Origin: Pontibacterium granulatum
GTDB lineage: Bacteria > Pseudomonadota > Gammaproteobacteria > Pseudomonadales > Balneatricaceae
Direction: 5' to 3'
Assembly: GCF_029961155.1 (NCBI RefSeq)
Contig: NZ_JASBRH010000024.1
Span: 1 to 64,000 of the forward strand
Length of the DNA stretch: 64,000 nt
Shown here: positions 1 to 8,737 of the stretch, piece by piece
Position numbering within the stretch: the first letter of the stretch is position 1
Layout: each line of letters begins with the position of its first letter
The notes under the pieces: model-generated
Seen by the model: only the letters and a program-made list of their open reading frames with translations
Database searches by the model: none
Told to the model about the DNA's origin: nothing
Made by a program: the position numbers and the translations under genes

Positions 1-18
1 AAAACGGCTAAAAAACCA

Positions 19-48
19 CCAATACCAAACCAATACCAAACCAATACC
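19..48. repeat. short tandem repeat, 11-bp unit
   Basis: Two full copies and one partial copy of the 11-mer CCAATACCAAA run head to tail. It lies in non-coding DNA at the window edge, so its full context is not visible. No function is assigned. Confidence 0.5.
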
Positions 49-85
49 GGTCATTAAGCAACCAACCCTGAACGACAGGCACAAA

Positions 86-107
86 AAAGGCGCCTTTCGG
101 CGCCTTT
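86..107. terminator. bidirectional intrinsic terminator downstream of tatC
   Basis: A perfect 9-bp stem AAAGGCGCC with loop TTTC lies 21 bases beyond the tatC stop. Both arms are flanked by A/T runs, so it can end transcription of the his-HIT-tat operon and of any convergent gene to the left. Confidence 0.75.
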
Positions 108-128
108 AAAGATCATTGGTGAGTGATG

Positions 129-947
129 TTAGTCGCGATGGTTTGTTTCCTCTTCATGCATCGCGTCTTCGAATTCTTCATCGAACTCGTCGTCATCTTC
201 ATCCTTGTTTTTTTTGACCAGGATACGTCCCATCAGAATACCCAGCTCAAAGAGCAGCCACATCGGTACTGCAAGCAAACTTTGGGAGATGATATCCGGT
301 GGAGTCAACAGCATGCCCAACACAAAGCAACCAACCACCACATAGGCACGCTTTTCCGCCAGACTGTTAGGCGTGGACACGCCGGTCCATATCAGCAACA
401 GGGTAGCTATCGGGATCTCAAACACGATACCGAACGCAAAGAACAGTTTGAGCACAAAGTTCAGGTAACTGCTGATGTCGGTCATTACGTCGACATTCTC
501 AGGGCCAACACTGGTGAAGAACCCAAAGATCAGTGGGAATACAACGTAATAGGCAAACGCGATCCCGGCGTAGAACAGGAACACACTGGATACCAACAAG
601 GGTACCGCCAGACGTTTTTCATTCTGATACAGCCCCGGTGCAATAAAGCCCCAGATCTGGTGCAGAATCACTGGCATCGCCAGGAAGATGGAAGCAACCA
701 AAGTTAACTTAAACGGCGCGAAGAACGGCGAGGTTACATCCGTCGCGATCATACTGGTCCCTTCCGGCAACAGCGCAGTCAGCGGTGCGGAAAGGTAGGT
801 GTAAAGATCATTAGCGAAATAGAACATCGCCAGGAAAATCAGAAGGACAACCAGCAGGACGCGCATCAGACGCTGACGCAATTCCAAAAGATGAGAGATT
901 AGCGGTTGTTCCTGATCCTGGTCGGGCAGATGATTTGTGTCGGTCAT
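129..947 (-). CDS. tatC: Sec-independent (twin-arginine) translocase subunit TatC
   Basis: TatC is the polytopic inner-membrane receptor that binds the twin-arginine signal peptide with TatB before TatA assembles for folded-protein export. The 272-residue protein has the conserved N-terminal segment HLLELRQRLMR, about six hydrophobic segments and the SPFFAPFKL loop typical of TatC. The C-terminus is an acidic, charged tail rich in D and E, longer than in E. coli. The start overlaps the tatB stop by one base (TAATG), implying translational coupling. A terminator follows. Several window proteins carry RR-type leaders (for example the TRAP binding protein at 49.8 kb) and are plausible clients. 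Confidence 0.97.
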   Translation of the reverse strand: MTDTNHLPDQDQEQPLISHLLELRQRLMRVLLVVLLIFLAMFYFANDLYTYLSAPLTALLPEGTSMIATDVTSPFFAPFKLTLVASIFLAMPVILHQIWGFIAPGLYQNEKRLAVPLLVSSVFLFYAGIAFAYYVVFPLIFGFFTSVGPENVDVMTDISSYLNFVLKLFFAFGIVFEIPIATLLLIWTGVSTPNSLAEKRAYVVVGCFVLGMLLTPPDIISQSLLAVPMWLLFELGILMGRILVKKNKDEDDDEFDEEFEDAMHEEETNHRD

Positions 948-1378
948 TATTTCTCTGCCTTGGTACCGGGTTCAGAGCTGCCGGTGTCTGCACCGGAGGA
1001 CGGAGTCGTTCCCTGCGCAGGCGGCGCAATACTGTTTTCAGAGGAAGGCTCGTGCTCTGCCCTTTGTTGCTTGGACTGCAACTCTTCCGAACTGGAAACA
1101 CTGTCACCAAACGGTGAGTAACTGGATTCGGAGCCAAACGGCGTACGCATCTCTGCCAGCTCTTGTTCCAGCTCCTCTTTCTTGATCGCTGCGGTGCGGC
1201 GCATCTCGTCGATACGTAGTTCTTCCGAGATCTCGCTTTGAATACCACTCAGGGTACGGCGAATGCGACCGATCCACAGACCCGCCGCCCGCGCCGCCGT
1301 TGGCAGCTTTTCGGGCCCAAGGACCACAAGCGCCACCACGGCAACGATCAGCAGTTCAGCAAAGCCGATATCAAACAT
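947..1378 (-). CDS. tatB: Sec-independent protein translocase TatB
   Basis: TatB forms the signal-peptide receptor complex with TatC in the inner membrane. The 143-residue protein starts MFDIGFAELLIVAVVALVVL, the TatB signature with an N-terminal membrane helix, followed by the GPEKLP hinge and an amphipathic helix. The rest is a low-complexity tail rich in S, E and P, which is normal for TatB and poorly conserved. It sits 14 bases after tatA and overlaps tatC by one base, so the three genes are one transcriptional unit. Confidence 0.95.
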   Translation of the reverse strand: MFDIGFAELLIVAVVALVVLGPEKLPTAARAAGLWIGRIRRTLSGIQSEISEELRIDEMRRTAAIKKEELEQELAEMRTPFGSESSYSPFGDSVSSSEELQSKQQRAEHEPSSENSIAPPAQGTTPSSGADTGSSEPGTKAEK

Positions 1379-1392
1379 TTATGTCCGCCGGC

Positions 1393-1641
1393 TTATTTGT
1401 CAGACTTGGTTTCTTCTTTCTTCGCCGCAGCGGAGTCCGCTTCGTTGAAGTTAGCGTCTTCTTTGTCGAGCTGCTTAGGCTGCTCGTCTTTTTTCTCGTC
1501 TTCGTTGACCGCTTTCTTGAAACCTTTGATTGCGCTACCCAGGTCACCGCCCATACCACGCAGTTTCTTGGTACCGAACAGAAGAACAATGATCAGCGCT
1601 ATGATCAACAGCTGCCAGATACTGATACCACCAAAGCCCAT
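1393..1641 (-). CDS. tatA: twin-arginine translocase TatA/TatE family subunit
   Basis: TatA oligomerises to make the protein-conducting pathway of the Tat system. The 82-residue protein shows the family layout: [21 protein letters not shown] as a short membrane helix, the [14 protein letters not shown] hinge and amphipathic helix, and a charged Lys/Glu/Asp tail. It is first of the tatABC trio and lies 22 bases after the HIT gene, so it is probably co-transcribed with hisI-hisE-HIT. Confidence 0.96.
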   Translation of the reverse strand: MGFGGISIWQLLIIALIIVLLFGTKKLRGMGGDLGSAIKGFKKAVNEDEKKDEQPKQLDKEDANFNEADSAAAKKEETKSDK

Positions 1642-1663
1642 ACTAAAACTCTCCGATTTTTTC

Positions 1664-1999
1664 TTATATCGCGGGCAGTTTTCCGCCGCCCATCAGATGA
1701 AAATGGATATGGCAAACCTCCTGACGCCCACCCCGTCCGGTATTGGTCACCGTACGGTAGCCATCAGTCAGACCGTTCTCTCGCGCTATTCGCGGAAGGG
1801 TCATCATCAGGTGGCTGATCAAATCAGCGTCAGCCATCTGCAGGTCATCTAAATTCCGTATATGTTTTCGCGTTATCACCAACAGGTGGATAGCCGCTTT
1901 TGGCGCCCTGTCCCTGAACGCCACAAGGTGCTCATCCTGATACACAATCTTTGCAGGCGCGTTACCTGCGGCGATTTGGCAGAAGATACACTCCGCCAT
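1664..1999 (-). CDS. HIT-family nucleotide hydrolase (HinT-like)
   Basis: Histidine-triad proteins of the HinT branch hydrolyse purine nucleoside phosphoramidates and aminoacyl-AMP. From the start chosen (MAECIFCQI) the protein has 111 residues. It has the N-terminal CxFC zinc-type pair and, near the C-terminus, the HIHFHLMGG triad that supplies the catalytic histidines. A longer reading frame upstream would run into hisE and has no family support. It lies 4 bases after hisE and before tatA, the usual place in this gene order. Confidence 0.93.
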   Translation of the reverse strand: MAECIFCQIAAGNAPAKIVYQDEHLVAFRDRAPKAAIHLLVITRKHIRNLDDLQMADADLISHLMMTLPRIARENGLTDGYRTVTNTGRGGRQEVCHIHFHLMGGGKLPAI

Positions 2000-2003
2000 C
2001 TGC

Positions 2004-2336
2004 TTACTTATTGGTGCGGGATGCTTTTTCTTCAAGGCCTGACATGTCAAAACGACGCGCCAGCTCATCCAACACTGCCTGTGGGCTTTCCCCCAGATGG
2101 GAGAGCATCACCAGGCTATGGAACCAGAGATCTGCCGTTTCGTAGATCACCTCTTTATTGTCACCACTGTGCTTGGCATCCTTGGCGGCAATAATCGCTT
2201 CCACAGACTCTTCACCGACCTTTTCCAGGATCTTATTCAGACCTTTGGCATGCAGGCTTGCCACATAGGAGCTTTCAGAGGAGGCGTTTTTACGCTCTTC
2301 CAGAATTACACCCAACTGGGTTAATACATCACTCAT
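2004..2336 (-). CDS. hisE: phosphoribosyl-ATP diphosphatase
   Basis: HisE catalyses the second step of histidine biosynthesis, hydrolysing PR-ATP to PR-AMP. The 110-residue protein contains the MazG-like helices with [14 protein letters not shown] and [14 protein letters not shown], the acidic metal-binding residues of the family. The ATG at 2336 is preferred over the adjoining upstream TTG. It follows hisI by 9 bases; hisI and hisE are separate genes here, not a hisIE fusion as in E. coli. Confidence 0.96.
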   Translation of the reverse strand: MSDVLTQLGVILEERKNASSESSYVASLHAKGLNKILEKVGEESVEAIIAAKDAKHSGDNKEVIYETADLWFHSLVMLSHLGESPQAVLDELARRFDMSGLEEKASRTNK

Positions 2337-2345
2337 CAATGCAGC

Positions 2346-2735
2346 CTACTTTTTGTAAATGTTATCTGGGTCTTTCAGTACCGGTTCAACCGGCACCCAC
2401 TCTTCATCTTGCAGCACGCTGTAAAAGCAACTTTGACGGCCGGTATGACAGGCGATACCCCCCAGCTGCTCTACCTGCAGCAGGATCACATCAGCATCAC
2501 AGTCCAGGCGGATCTCATGCAGTTTCTGCACATGGCCAGACTCTTCACCTTTGCGCCACAACTTCTTGCGGGATCGGGACCAGTAGATGGCTCGCTGTTC
2601 CTGAACGGTCAGCGAAAGCGCTTCTTCGTTCATCCACGCAACCATCAGAATACGGCCGGTTTCATGATCCTGGGCGATGGCTGGAACCAACCCGTCGCTA
2701 TTCCATTTAATCTGCTCAAGCCAAGGTGCTGACAT
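2346..2735 (-). CDS. hisI: phosphoribosyl-AMP cyclohydrolase
   Basis: HisI opens the purine ring of PR-AMP in the third step of histidine biosynthesis. The 129-residue sequence carries the family blocks [34 protein letters not shown] and [24 protein letters not shown]; the DCDAD and the cysteines bind Mg and Zn. It is the first gene of the his-HIT-tat run, about 100 bases after ubiB on the same strand. Confidence 0.97.
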   Translation of the reverse strand: MSAPWLEQIKWNSDGLVPAIAQDHETGRILMVAWMNEEALSLTVQEQRAIYWSRSRKKLWRKGEESGHVQKLHEIRLDCDADVILLQVEQLGGIACHTGRQSCFYSVLQDEEWVPVEPVLKDPDNIYKK

Positions 2736-2835
2736 CTGCTTACTTCTTTAGAGAGTGCTAATTCAAAGCCGAAAGCATACCGCAACAGATACACTTCCAC
2801 CATCCTTTACCGTTTATGCCCGGAGTAACAGGACG

Positions 2836-4467
2836 CTAGCGTCGTAACGCCAACCAGCCTCCAATCGCCACCACCAACCAACTGCTTGCCGGCAACTCAC
2901 TCAACCACTGCAAGCTCTGCTCATTCCCGGCCAGTAGCGCCACGGCAATCAGGCCAATACCGATATAACGGCCTGGTCGACGCTTTTGCTCCAATTCTGC
3001 TTTTGCCGCAGCATAAGCACGCAGGTCACGGGTTCGGTTATCGTCCAGACGACGCACTTGGTTGAGAGCATCAAACACCAGCTGTGGCATATGAGGCATC
3101 TTCTCGAGCCAATCTGGCGCCTGCTGCTTGATGGTACGGTAGACTGCTTTAGGCCCCATCCGTTCCTTCATCCAGCCTTCCAGGAATGGCTTGGCGGTCT
3201 TCCACAAATCCAGCTCCGGATAGAGCTGACGCCCCAGACCCTCAATGTTGAGCAGGGTTTTCTGCAGCAATACCAGCTGAGGCTGTACTTCCATATTGAA
3301 GCGACGTGCAGTCTGGAACAACCCCAGCAACACCTGACCGAAGGATATCTCCTTCAGCGGCTTCTCAAAAATCGGTTCACACACACTGCGGATCGCCGTT
3401 TCAAAGGCATCTACATTGGTGTCAGACGGCACCCAACCGGAGTCCACGTGCAGCTGTGCCACCTGACGGTAGTCACGCTGGAAGAACGCCAGAAAGTTGC
3501 GCGCCAGATAGCTCTGGTCTTCCGGCGTCAGAGAACCCACGATACCAAAATCAACGGCGATATACTGCGGTGACTGCGGATTCTCGCGGGACACAAAAAT
3601 ATTGCCCGGGTGCATATCGGCATGAAAGAAGCTGTCGCGGAACACCTGGGTAAAGAAGATCTCTACACCGCGTTCGGCCAGCTTTTTCATATCGGTGTTC
3701 TGTGCCAGCAGCTGATCCACATCAGCCACAGGGATGCCGTGAATACGCTCCATCACCAACACGTTGGCGCGGGTATAATCCCAGTAGATTTCCGGCACAT
3801 AGAGGATATCGGAACCGGCAAAGTTACGGTGCAGCTGGGAGCCATTGGCGGCTTCCTTACGCAGGTCCAGCTCGTCGAAGATGGTCTGCTCATACTCCGC
3901 AACCACCTCAACCGGACGCAGGCGACGACCATCCGCCCAGATTGCCTGCACGATCTCGGCTACGCCGTAAAGCAAGGCCACGTCTTTCTGGATGGTACGC
4001 TCAATACCCGGCCGGATAACTTTTACCACCACATCACGGCCATCACCCAAAGTCGCTTTATGGACCTGAGCAACCGACGCGGAGGCCAGCGGCTGCTGTT
4101 CAAACTTGGCAAACAGCTCACTCACCGGCTGACCTAGCGACTGCTCGATAATCCGTTGCGCTTCGGCACCTGCGAACGGCGGCACCTGATCCTGCAGTTT
4201 TTTCAGTTCTTCCGCCACATCATCCGGCAACAGGTCTCGGCGGGTGGAGAGCATCTGACCAAACTTGATGAAGACAGGCCCCAGCGCTTCCAGCGCAAGA
4301 CGTAAACGCTCACCGCGTGGCTTGTCCGCTGCGATCAGATAGCGCCACGGCAACATCATCAGCAAGACGCGCAGGTAGATAGGCAGGTTCAGGCCGTCAA
4401 AAAACGTATCAAGACGGTAGCGAGCGACGACCCGCAGGATTTTAAAACTTCGCAGCAGACGTTTCAC
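2836..4467 (-). CDS. ubiB: ubiquinone biosynthesis regulatory protein kinase UbiB
   Basis: UbiB is an ADCK/ABC1-family ATPase needed for ubiquinone synthesis and anchored in the inner membrane. The 543-residue protein shows the family marks in order: [16 protein letters not shown] (KxGQ nucleotide-loop region), ASASVAQVH (Ala-rich loop replacing the Gly loop), VVKVIRPGI, the ADMHPGNIF catalytic loop and VDFGIVG metal motif, and two hydrophobic C-terminal helices. The start codon is GTG. ubiE and ubiJ, usual upstream neighbours, are absent; the next gene upstream is a diguanylate cyclase. Confidence 0.96.
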   Translation of the reverse strand: MKRLLRSFKILRVVARYRLDTFFDGLNLPIYLRVLLMMLPWRYLIAADKPRGERLRLALEALGPVFIKFGQMLSTRRDLLPDDVAEELKKLQDQVPPFAGAEAQRIIEQSLGQPVSELFAKFEQQPLASASVAQVHKATLGDGRDVVVKVIRPGIERTIQKDVALLYGVAEIVQAIWADGRRLRPVEVVAEYEQTIFDELDLRKEAANGSQLHRNFAGSDILYVPEIYWDYTRANVLVMERIHGIPVADVDQLLAQNTDMKKLAERGVEIFFTQVFRDSFFHADMHPGNIFVSRENPQSPQYIAVDFGIVGSLTPEDQSYLARNFLAFFQRDYRQVAQLHVDSGWVPSDTNVDAFETAIRSVCEPIFEKPLKEISFGQVLLGLFQTARRFNMEVQPQLVLLQKTLLNIEGLGRQLYPELDLWKTAKPFLEGWMKERMGPKAVYRTIKQQAPDWLEKMPHMPQLVFDALNQVRRLDDNRTRDLRAYAAAKAELEQKRRPGRYIGIGLIAVALLAGNEQSLQWLSELPASSWLVVAIGGWLALRR

Positions 4468-4501
4468 AAACAGGAGATCCCGTAATTCAGCTAATTCGGC
4501 G

Positions 4502-4539
4502 CGACAATGCTACACCATTCCCGCAGAAATGCATTGTCG
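4502..4539. repeat. inverted repeat after the diguanylate cyclase gene
   Basis: Perfect 9-bp arms CGACAATGC and GCATTGTCG are separated by 20 bases. There is no T run, so it is a weak terminator candidate or an mRNA 3'-end hairpin between the cyclase gene and ubiB. Confidence 0.4.
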
Positions 4540-4543
4540 GATA

Positions 4544-6118
4544 TCAGCCGATCAAGACCTGGTTACGGCCGTTGGCCTTGGCTTTATAGAGCAGTTCGTC
4601 GGCACGGCTGAACAACGACTCGCCGTTATCCCCCTCCAGGGCTTCGGTCACCCCAAAGGACATGGTCACACCCACTGGCTTACCGTGGAAGTTGAACGGA
4701 CTTTTGCTCACCGCCTGACGGATTTTGTCGATCGCTTTGTGTGCTTCGACCGCAGAGGTGGAAGGCATGATAATGACAAACTCTTCGCCGCCGTAACGGG
4801 CGATAAAGTCAGCGCCACGCAGCTTCAACCTGATAACCTTGGCGATAAGGCGCAATACCTTGTCTCCCGCCAGGTGGCCGTAGCTGTCGTTGATACGTTT
4901 GAAGAAGTCCAGGTCGCCCACGGCAACAGAGAAATGTGTTTCGTAGCGGCGCCAGCGCTCCACCTCTTCGGTGATACGCTCGTCGTATGCAGCACGATTG
5001 GGCAAGCCGGTCAGCGCATCGGTGGTTGCGCGGGCTTTTTCCGCCTCCATATGCGCCCGCACCTCGCGGGTCTCCTTTTCCATCTGCTCGACTTTATCAA
5101 GCAGATTTTCATAACGTTCACGCAGGCGCTGCTCGCGCTGGTCTTCGTCACGTTTGAAATCATCCATCGCCTGAACCACGTGCTGCAACTTCCCGGCAAC
5201 GGCTCTTTTCAGTTCGTTCAGGTCATGGGTACTTTTCACAGTTTCGTGCAGCTGCTGCACATTGGTACGCACCTGTAGGTCCAGCTTGCGCTGGTTCTCA
5301 CCGATACTGTTCTGTTCTGACTGACTGTCCTTGATGAAGTTTTCCACTTCACTCAGCTGAGAACTCAGGTCCAGCAGGTAGGATTCAAATTCTTCACTGC
5401 CGCTGCTGTAGCTTTTGCCCACCAGCTTGATCACCTGGCGCAAAATTTTTGGCAGATCTGAGAGCATAATGCCATCATCAATACTGCGTATCAGCTTGCG
5501 GTTTTCTTCAGCGTCTTCGCGTGCCAAAGACAAACCGGAGAGCAACGTATTCAGCTCTGTAGCTATAGCTTGCAACAAGCGGACCTGTTCTTCGGCGGAG
5601 TCGCCTTCGACTGTAGCAGGGGTAGTACTTTCTGACGGTTGCGGAACAACATTAAGGTCAGCAGAAATACCTGCCTGCAGCTCAACCAGATCACTCAATA
5701 GGGACGGTAGCTCGTATATCGCCGTGGTCAGGTTGTGGCTACGCTGCTCACAACCATCAAGCAGGTTTTGAACAGTGCTTTCATCTGAGGAGTAACGCAG
5801 CTGGCGAATCCAGCGCTGTACTGCCTCGAGGATAGAGCTGGCGTGTTGCTCGCGGGATTCGTCGCGATGACGCAGGTGTTTATCGAGACCTTTGGCAATA
5901 CGCTTAAGTGCACGGGTGTCATCCGTATGCACCAGATTGGCTTTCAGTTCATTCAGCTCCAGATCCAGCTTGGCATCTTCCCCTTCCAGGCCCAATACCA
6001 TGCTACCGATAATCTGGTTGAGAACACTCTCCTGTTTTTCAAATCGGGACTGATTGTCCTCGATTTCAAGCGCTAACTCCCTGTATTTCTGCTTCCAGTC
6101 TTCTTTCTGTGCTGACAC
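4544..6118 (-). CDS. diguanylate cyclase with long coiled-coil N-terminus
   Basis: It makes the second messenger c-di-GMP from two GTP. From the GTG at 6118 the protein has 524 residues. Residues 1-360 are charged, heptad-like helix with no membrane segment or known sensor domain; residues about 365-520 are a GGDEF domain. The active site is GGEEF (443-447), and RGAD (434-437) five residues upstream fits the RxxD inhibitory I-site, so product inhibition is expected. I chose GTG 6118 because GGAG sits 6 bases before it; GTG 6145 lacks a close Shine-Dalgarno. The input signal is unknown; coiled-coil oligomerisation is likely. Confidence 0.9.
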   Translation of the reverse strand: MSAQKEDWKQKYRELALEIEDNQSRFEKQESVLNQIIGSMVLGLEGEDAKLDLELNELKANLVHTDDTRALKRIAKGLDKHLRHRDESREQHASSILEAVQRWIRQLRYSSDESTVQNLLDGCEQRSHNLTTAIYELPSLLSDLVELQAGISADLNVVPQPSESTTPATVEGDSAEEQVRLLQAIATELNTLLSGLSLAREDAEENRKLIRSIDDGIMLSDLPKILRQVIKLVGKSYSSGSEEFESYLLDLSSQLSEVENFIKDSQSEQNSIGENQRKLDLQVRTNVQQLHETVKSTHDLNELKRAVAGKLQHVVQAMDDFKRDEDQREQRLRERYENLLDKVEQMEKETREVRAHMEAEKARATTDALTGLPNRAAYDERITEEVERWRRYETHFSVAVGDLDFFKRINDSYGHLAGDKVLRLIAKVIRLKLRGADFIARYGGEEFVIIMPSTSAVEAHKAIDKIRQAVSKSPFNFHGKPVGVTMSFGVTEALEGDNGESLFSRADELLYKAKANGRNQVLIG

Positions 6119-6230
6119 AGTCCACTCCAGTCGAAACAGCTGCACAATCTATAACACGTATCTCCCTATGGTAGAGGAAGCGTGAGCCCAACTCTAGCGA
6201 TATAAAACAACAAAACGGCACTCAGACATA

Positions 6231-6259
6231 AAAAAACCGCCCATAAAGGACGGTTTTTT
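6231..6259 (-). terminator. intrinsic terminator of dsbA
   Basis: A 12-bp stem (AAAAAACCGCCC against GGACGGTTTTTT, one wobble) with a 5-base loop lies just beyond the dsbA stop. The minus-strand copy ends in a T run. Confidence 0.8.
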
Positions 6260-6283
6260 CAAACAGAGGAGATCGATTACTGA

Positions 6284-6919
6284 TTACTGCGCAGCCTTGC
6301 GCTCTTTCTCCACCAGGAAGTCTACAACTTCCAGCATCTTCTGGTGACTCCCCGCCATTTGCGCTGTAATGCGGTACTTGCCGTTTACAACCATGGACGG
6401 CACGCCATCCACGCCGTAACCACGAATCTTGGAATCACCCTGACGCAGTTTCATGGTGACCGCGAAGGAATCAAACATCTTGCTGAACTTCGCTTTATCC
6501 ACGCCCAGCTGACCGTAGAAATCTGCCAGCTGTTCTTTATTACGGAAACGACGACGCTCTACATGCACCGCATTAAAGGTAGGCACATGCGTTTTTTCGA
6601 CCGTTTTCATCAGTTCAGAGCTGTAGTAAGCACGGGCAAACGGCTCCCAGCTGCGCCCAAATACCACCGGAATGCGCACGAAATTCACATCGTCCGCATT
6701 CTTCTTTTCCCAGTTCTGGATCAGTGGCTCAAAGCTGTTACAGTGTGGGCAGGGGTAACCAAACGCCTCAACCACTTCAACACGGCTCGCATCGCTCGTT
6801 TTCACCGGAAACGGCAATGAAACGTAATGAACCCCTTCTTTAAATTGTTCCGCAGTTGCAACTCCAGACACCAGAGGCAGCATCAGGGCAACCAGCATCA
6901 TTCCTAGTTTTTTCAGCAT
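6284..6919 (-). CDS. dsbA: thiol:disulfide interchange protein DsbA
   Basis: DsbA introduces disulfide bonds into exported proteins in the periplasm. From ATG 6919, preceded by GGAG at 7 bases, the protein has 211 residues. It has a signal peptide (MLKKLGMMLVALMLPLVSG), a thioredoxin fold, the active site CPHC in EAFGYPCPHCNSF and the cis-proline loop GVDGVPSMVV. CPHC is the classic strongly oxidising DsbA motif. An upstream extension to 6949 lacks support. It is a single-gene unit with its own terminator and upstream of cytochrome c4, a pairing also seen in pseudomonads. Confidence 0.96.
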   Translation of the reverse strand: MLKKLGMMLVALMLPLVSGVATAEQFKEGVHYVSLPFPVKTSDASRVEVVEAFGYPCPHCNSFEPLIQNWEKKNADDVNFVRIPVVFGRSWEPFARAYYSSELMKTVEKTHVPTFNAVHVERRRFRNKEQLADFYGQLGVDKAKFSKMFDSFAVTMKLRQGDSKIRGYGVDGVPSMVVNGKYRITAQMAGSHQKMLEVVDFLVEKERKAAQ

Positions 6920-6993
6920 TTTTAACTCCACAACACACTCGGGCAGCAATCTGAGACCATGCCCGTTATCAATAAGTTCGATTCTGCCAATAA

Positions 6994-7017
6994 AAAAGGC
7001 AGCTTACGCTGCCTTTT
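6994..7017 (-). terminator. intrinsic terminator of the cytochrome c4 gene
   Basis: A perfect 10-bp stem AAAAGGCAGC / GCTGCCTTTT with loop TTAC is followed on the minus strand by a six-T run, 22 bases past the cytochrome stop. Confidence 0.85.
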
Positions 7018-7039
7018 CTTTATCAAGCCTGAATGTCGC

Positions 7040-7642
7040 TTAGTTCAGACCCTGAATGTAAGCAGCAACCGCTTTGATTTCGGCATCACTCAGTTTAGCA
7101 GCGATATCGCGCATCATGCTGTTAGGATCGTTAGAACGCTCAGCGTTGCGGAATGCCTTCAGCTGTTTCTCAACGTATGCAGCGTGCTGACCGCTAACGG
7201 CCGGGAATGCAGCAGATGCGTTACCCGCACCGTTCGGATTGTGACACGCCGTACAAGCCGCTACACCCTTGTTCGCGATGCCCGCACGGTAGATTTTCTG
7301 ACCGGCTTCAACCTGATCTTTTGCTGCGTGACCGATCTGAACACCCTGCTTACCAAAGTAAGCGGCAATATCAGCCATATCCTGATCGCTCAGGTTATCC
7401 AGCAAACCGGTCATCTCTACAACCGGACGCACACCGTTTTTAATGTCCTTCATCTGCTTAACCAGATACTTTTCGTTCTGGCCAGCCAGCTTAGGGAAGT
7501 TAGCGATTGCACTGTTACCATCGGCACCGTGGCAAGCTGCACAAACTGCAGCTTTCGCCTGCCCGGCAGCAGCATCACCTGCCGCGTGAGCTACACCAGT
7601 GATACCCAGGGTCAACAGCATGCTGATCAGTAGTTTATTCAT
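7040..7642 (-). CDS. di-heme cytochrome c4
   Basis: Cytochrome c4 is a periplasmic di-heme electron carrier between the bc1 complex and terminal oxidases. The 200-residue precursor has a signal peptide ending AHA-AGD and two homologous class I domains, each with a heme motif (CAACH near residue 35, CTACH near residue 130). Axial methionines lie in EMTGLL and NSMMRDI. The two domains are an internal duplication, standard for the family. It is monocistronic, with a terminator behind it and about 200 bases of upstream DNA shared with divergent engB. Confidence 0.95.
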   Translation of the reverse strand: MNKLLISMLLTLGITGVAHAAGDAAAGQAKAAVCAACHGADGNSAIANFPKLAGQNEKYLVKQMKDIKNGVRPVVEMTGLLDNLSDQDMADIAAYFGKQGVQIGHAAKDQVEAGQKIYRAGIANKGVAACTACHNPNGAGNASAAFPAVSGQHAAYVEKQLKAFRNAERSNDPNSMMRDIAAKLSDAEIKAVAAYIQGLN

Positions 7643-7851
7643 CGACGAGAACCCAGACTCTTGATTTTAATAAGTTTTTTGACGAGAACCGACAGTGTTC
7701 AGGACTGTTTTACGGCACCCGTGAGAACCTCACTTGCCTGCGACACTAGAGCCTTTCGCATATCGCAGGTAAAATTTGGCGCAATTATAACCTAATATCC
7801 ATACAAACTGGAACGGCAATCTCCGGTCCAACAAGATGCGAACTCCTATCC

Positions 7852-8508
7852 ATGTCAATAAAACGCTCTCCGATCAGCTACAACTCAGCACGTTTTAATA
7901 AAAGTGCGGCCAAACTCAGCCAGTGTCCGGAGGACATCGGCGCGGAGGTAGCGTTTGCCGGTCGCTCCAACGCGGGTAAGTCCAGCGCTATCAATACCTT
8001 GACCAACAACAGCAAGCTGGCCAGAACCTCGAAAACCCCGGGTCGTACGCAGTTGATCAACTTTTTCGACCTGAATATCGAGAACCTACGCATCGTCGAT
8101 CTGCCCGGTTACGGCTTCGCAAAAGTGCCGCTGGAGATGAAACTGCACTGGCAGAAACACCTGGATAACTACCTTCAGAAACGCGAATGTCTGCGTGGGG
8201 TAGTACTGGTGATGGACATCCGTCACCCGATGAAGGAATTCGACCAAATGATGACGGAATGGTGCAAAGCCACCGGCATGCCGATGCACGTATTGCTTAC
8301 CAAAGCCGACAAACTGAAGAAAGGCCCGGCCCAGAGCACCATGCTGAAGCTGAAGAAACAGCTGAAAGCCGAACTGGGTGACAAAGTGACCGTACAAACC
8401 TTCTCCGCCCTGAAACGCCAGGGCATCGACCAACTGACCCAACGTATCGACAGTTGGCTATTGGAGGATATGGAGCAGGAAACGGAAACTCAAGAAACCG
8501 AAGAGTGA
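7852..8508 (+). CDS. engB: ribosome biogenesis GTP-binding protein EngB/YsxC/YihA
   Basis: EngB is an essential TRAFAC GTPase for large ribosomal subunit assembly. The 218-residue protein has the G1 loop [15 protein letters not shown]2 segment [13 protein letters not shown]3 [11 protein letters not shown]4 LLTKADKL and G5 FSALKRQG. The acidic Glu/Thr-rich C-terminal tail is a small addition. It is convergent with polA; the 215 bases between their 3' ends hold a small RNA candidate. Confidence 0.97.
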   Translation: MSIKRSPISYNSARFNKSAAKLSQCPEDIGAEVAFAGRSNAGKSSAINTLTNNSKLARTSKTPGRTQLINFFDLNIENLRIVDLPGYGFAKVPLEMKLHWQKHLDNYLQKRECLRGVVLVMDIRHPMKEFDQMMTEWCKATGMPMHVLLTKADKLKKGPAQSTMLKLKKQLKAELGDKVTVQTFSALKRQGIDQLTQRIDSWLLEDMEQETETQETEE

Positions 8509-8542
8509 TCGGCGGATTCGTACGGCACACTGAATTTCAGAC

Positions 8543-8595
8543 AAAAAGAAGCCCTGGATACCTGGAAGGGGAACAAGGGGATATCACAGGGCTTC
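8543..8595 (-). terminator. intrinsic terminator of the small RNA
   Basis: Perfect 9-bp arms (8587-8595 and 8548-8556) are followed on the minus strand by a five-T run (8543-8547). An inner GATA/TATC pair closes a 21-base C-rich loop. Confidence 0.8.
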
Positions 8596-8647
8596 AACGC
8601 ATGCTTGTTTTTGAGAGCCACTACCATGGCACAGTCTTATGTGACTC
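8543..8647 (-). ncRNA. ErsA/Spot 42-like small RNA candidate
   Basis: Between polA and engB on the minus strand there is a promoter (8653-8679), about 105 bases without an open frame, and a strong terminator. The expected transcript starts near 8647. Its 3' hairpin (GAAGCCCTG / CAGGGCTTC, extended by GATA / TATC) carries a C/U-rich loop, UCCCC-UUGUU-CCCC, able to pair with Shine-Dalgarno-type GGGGA targets. In enterobacteria this locus encodes Spot 42 (spf) and in Pseudomonas the sigma-22-dependent ErsA RNA. Position, promoter class and C-rich seed support an ErsA-type RNA; sequence homology was not tested. The 5' end is inferred. Confidence 0.65.
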
Positions 8648-8652
8648 ACCTA

Positions 8653-8679
8653 TGTGACCGGTACGATTCCGGAAAGTTC
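8653..8679 (-). promoter_or_regulatory. sigma-E (AlgU/RpoE)-type promoter of the small RNA
   Basis: On the minus strand GAACTT (8674-8679) is separated by 16 bases from TCACA within GGTCACA (8653-8659). This matches the extracytoplasmic-stress sigma consensus GAACTT-N16/17-TCxxA. It predicts envelope-stress control, as known for Pseudomonas ErsA. Confidence 0.6.
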
Positions 8680-8710
8680 AAAAACCGTACAGATTAAAAT
8701 GGTATTGCTG

Positions 8711-8737
8711 ATAAAACAGGCACTTAGTGTGCCTGTT
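8711..8737 (-). terminator. polA terminator overlapping the stop codon
   Basis: A 9-bp stem AACAGGCAC / GTGCCTGTT is closed by a loop that contains the polA stop codon, and is followed on the minus strand by TTTTAT. The last polA codons therefore form the 5' arm of the terminator. Confidence 0.65.
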
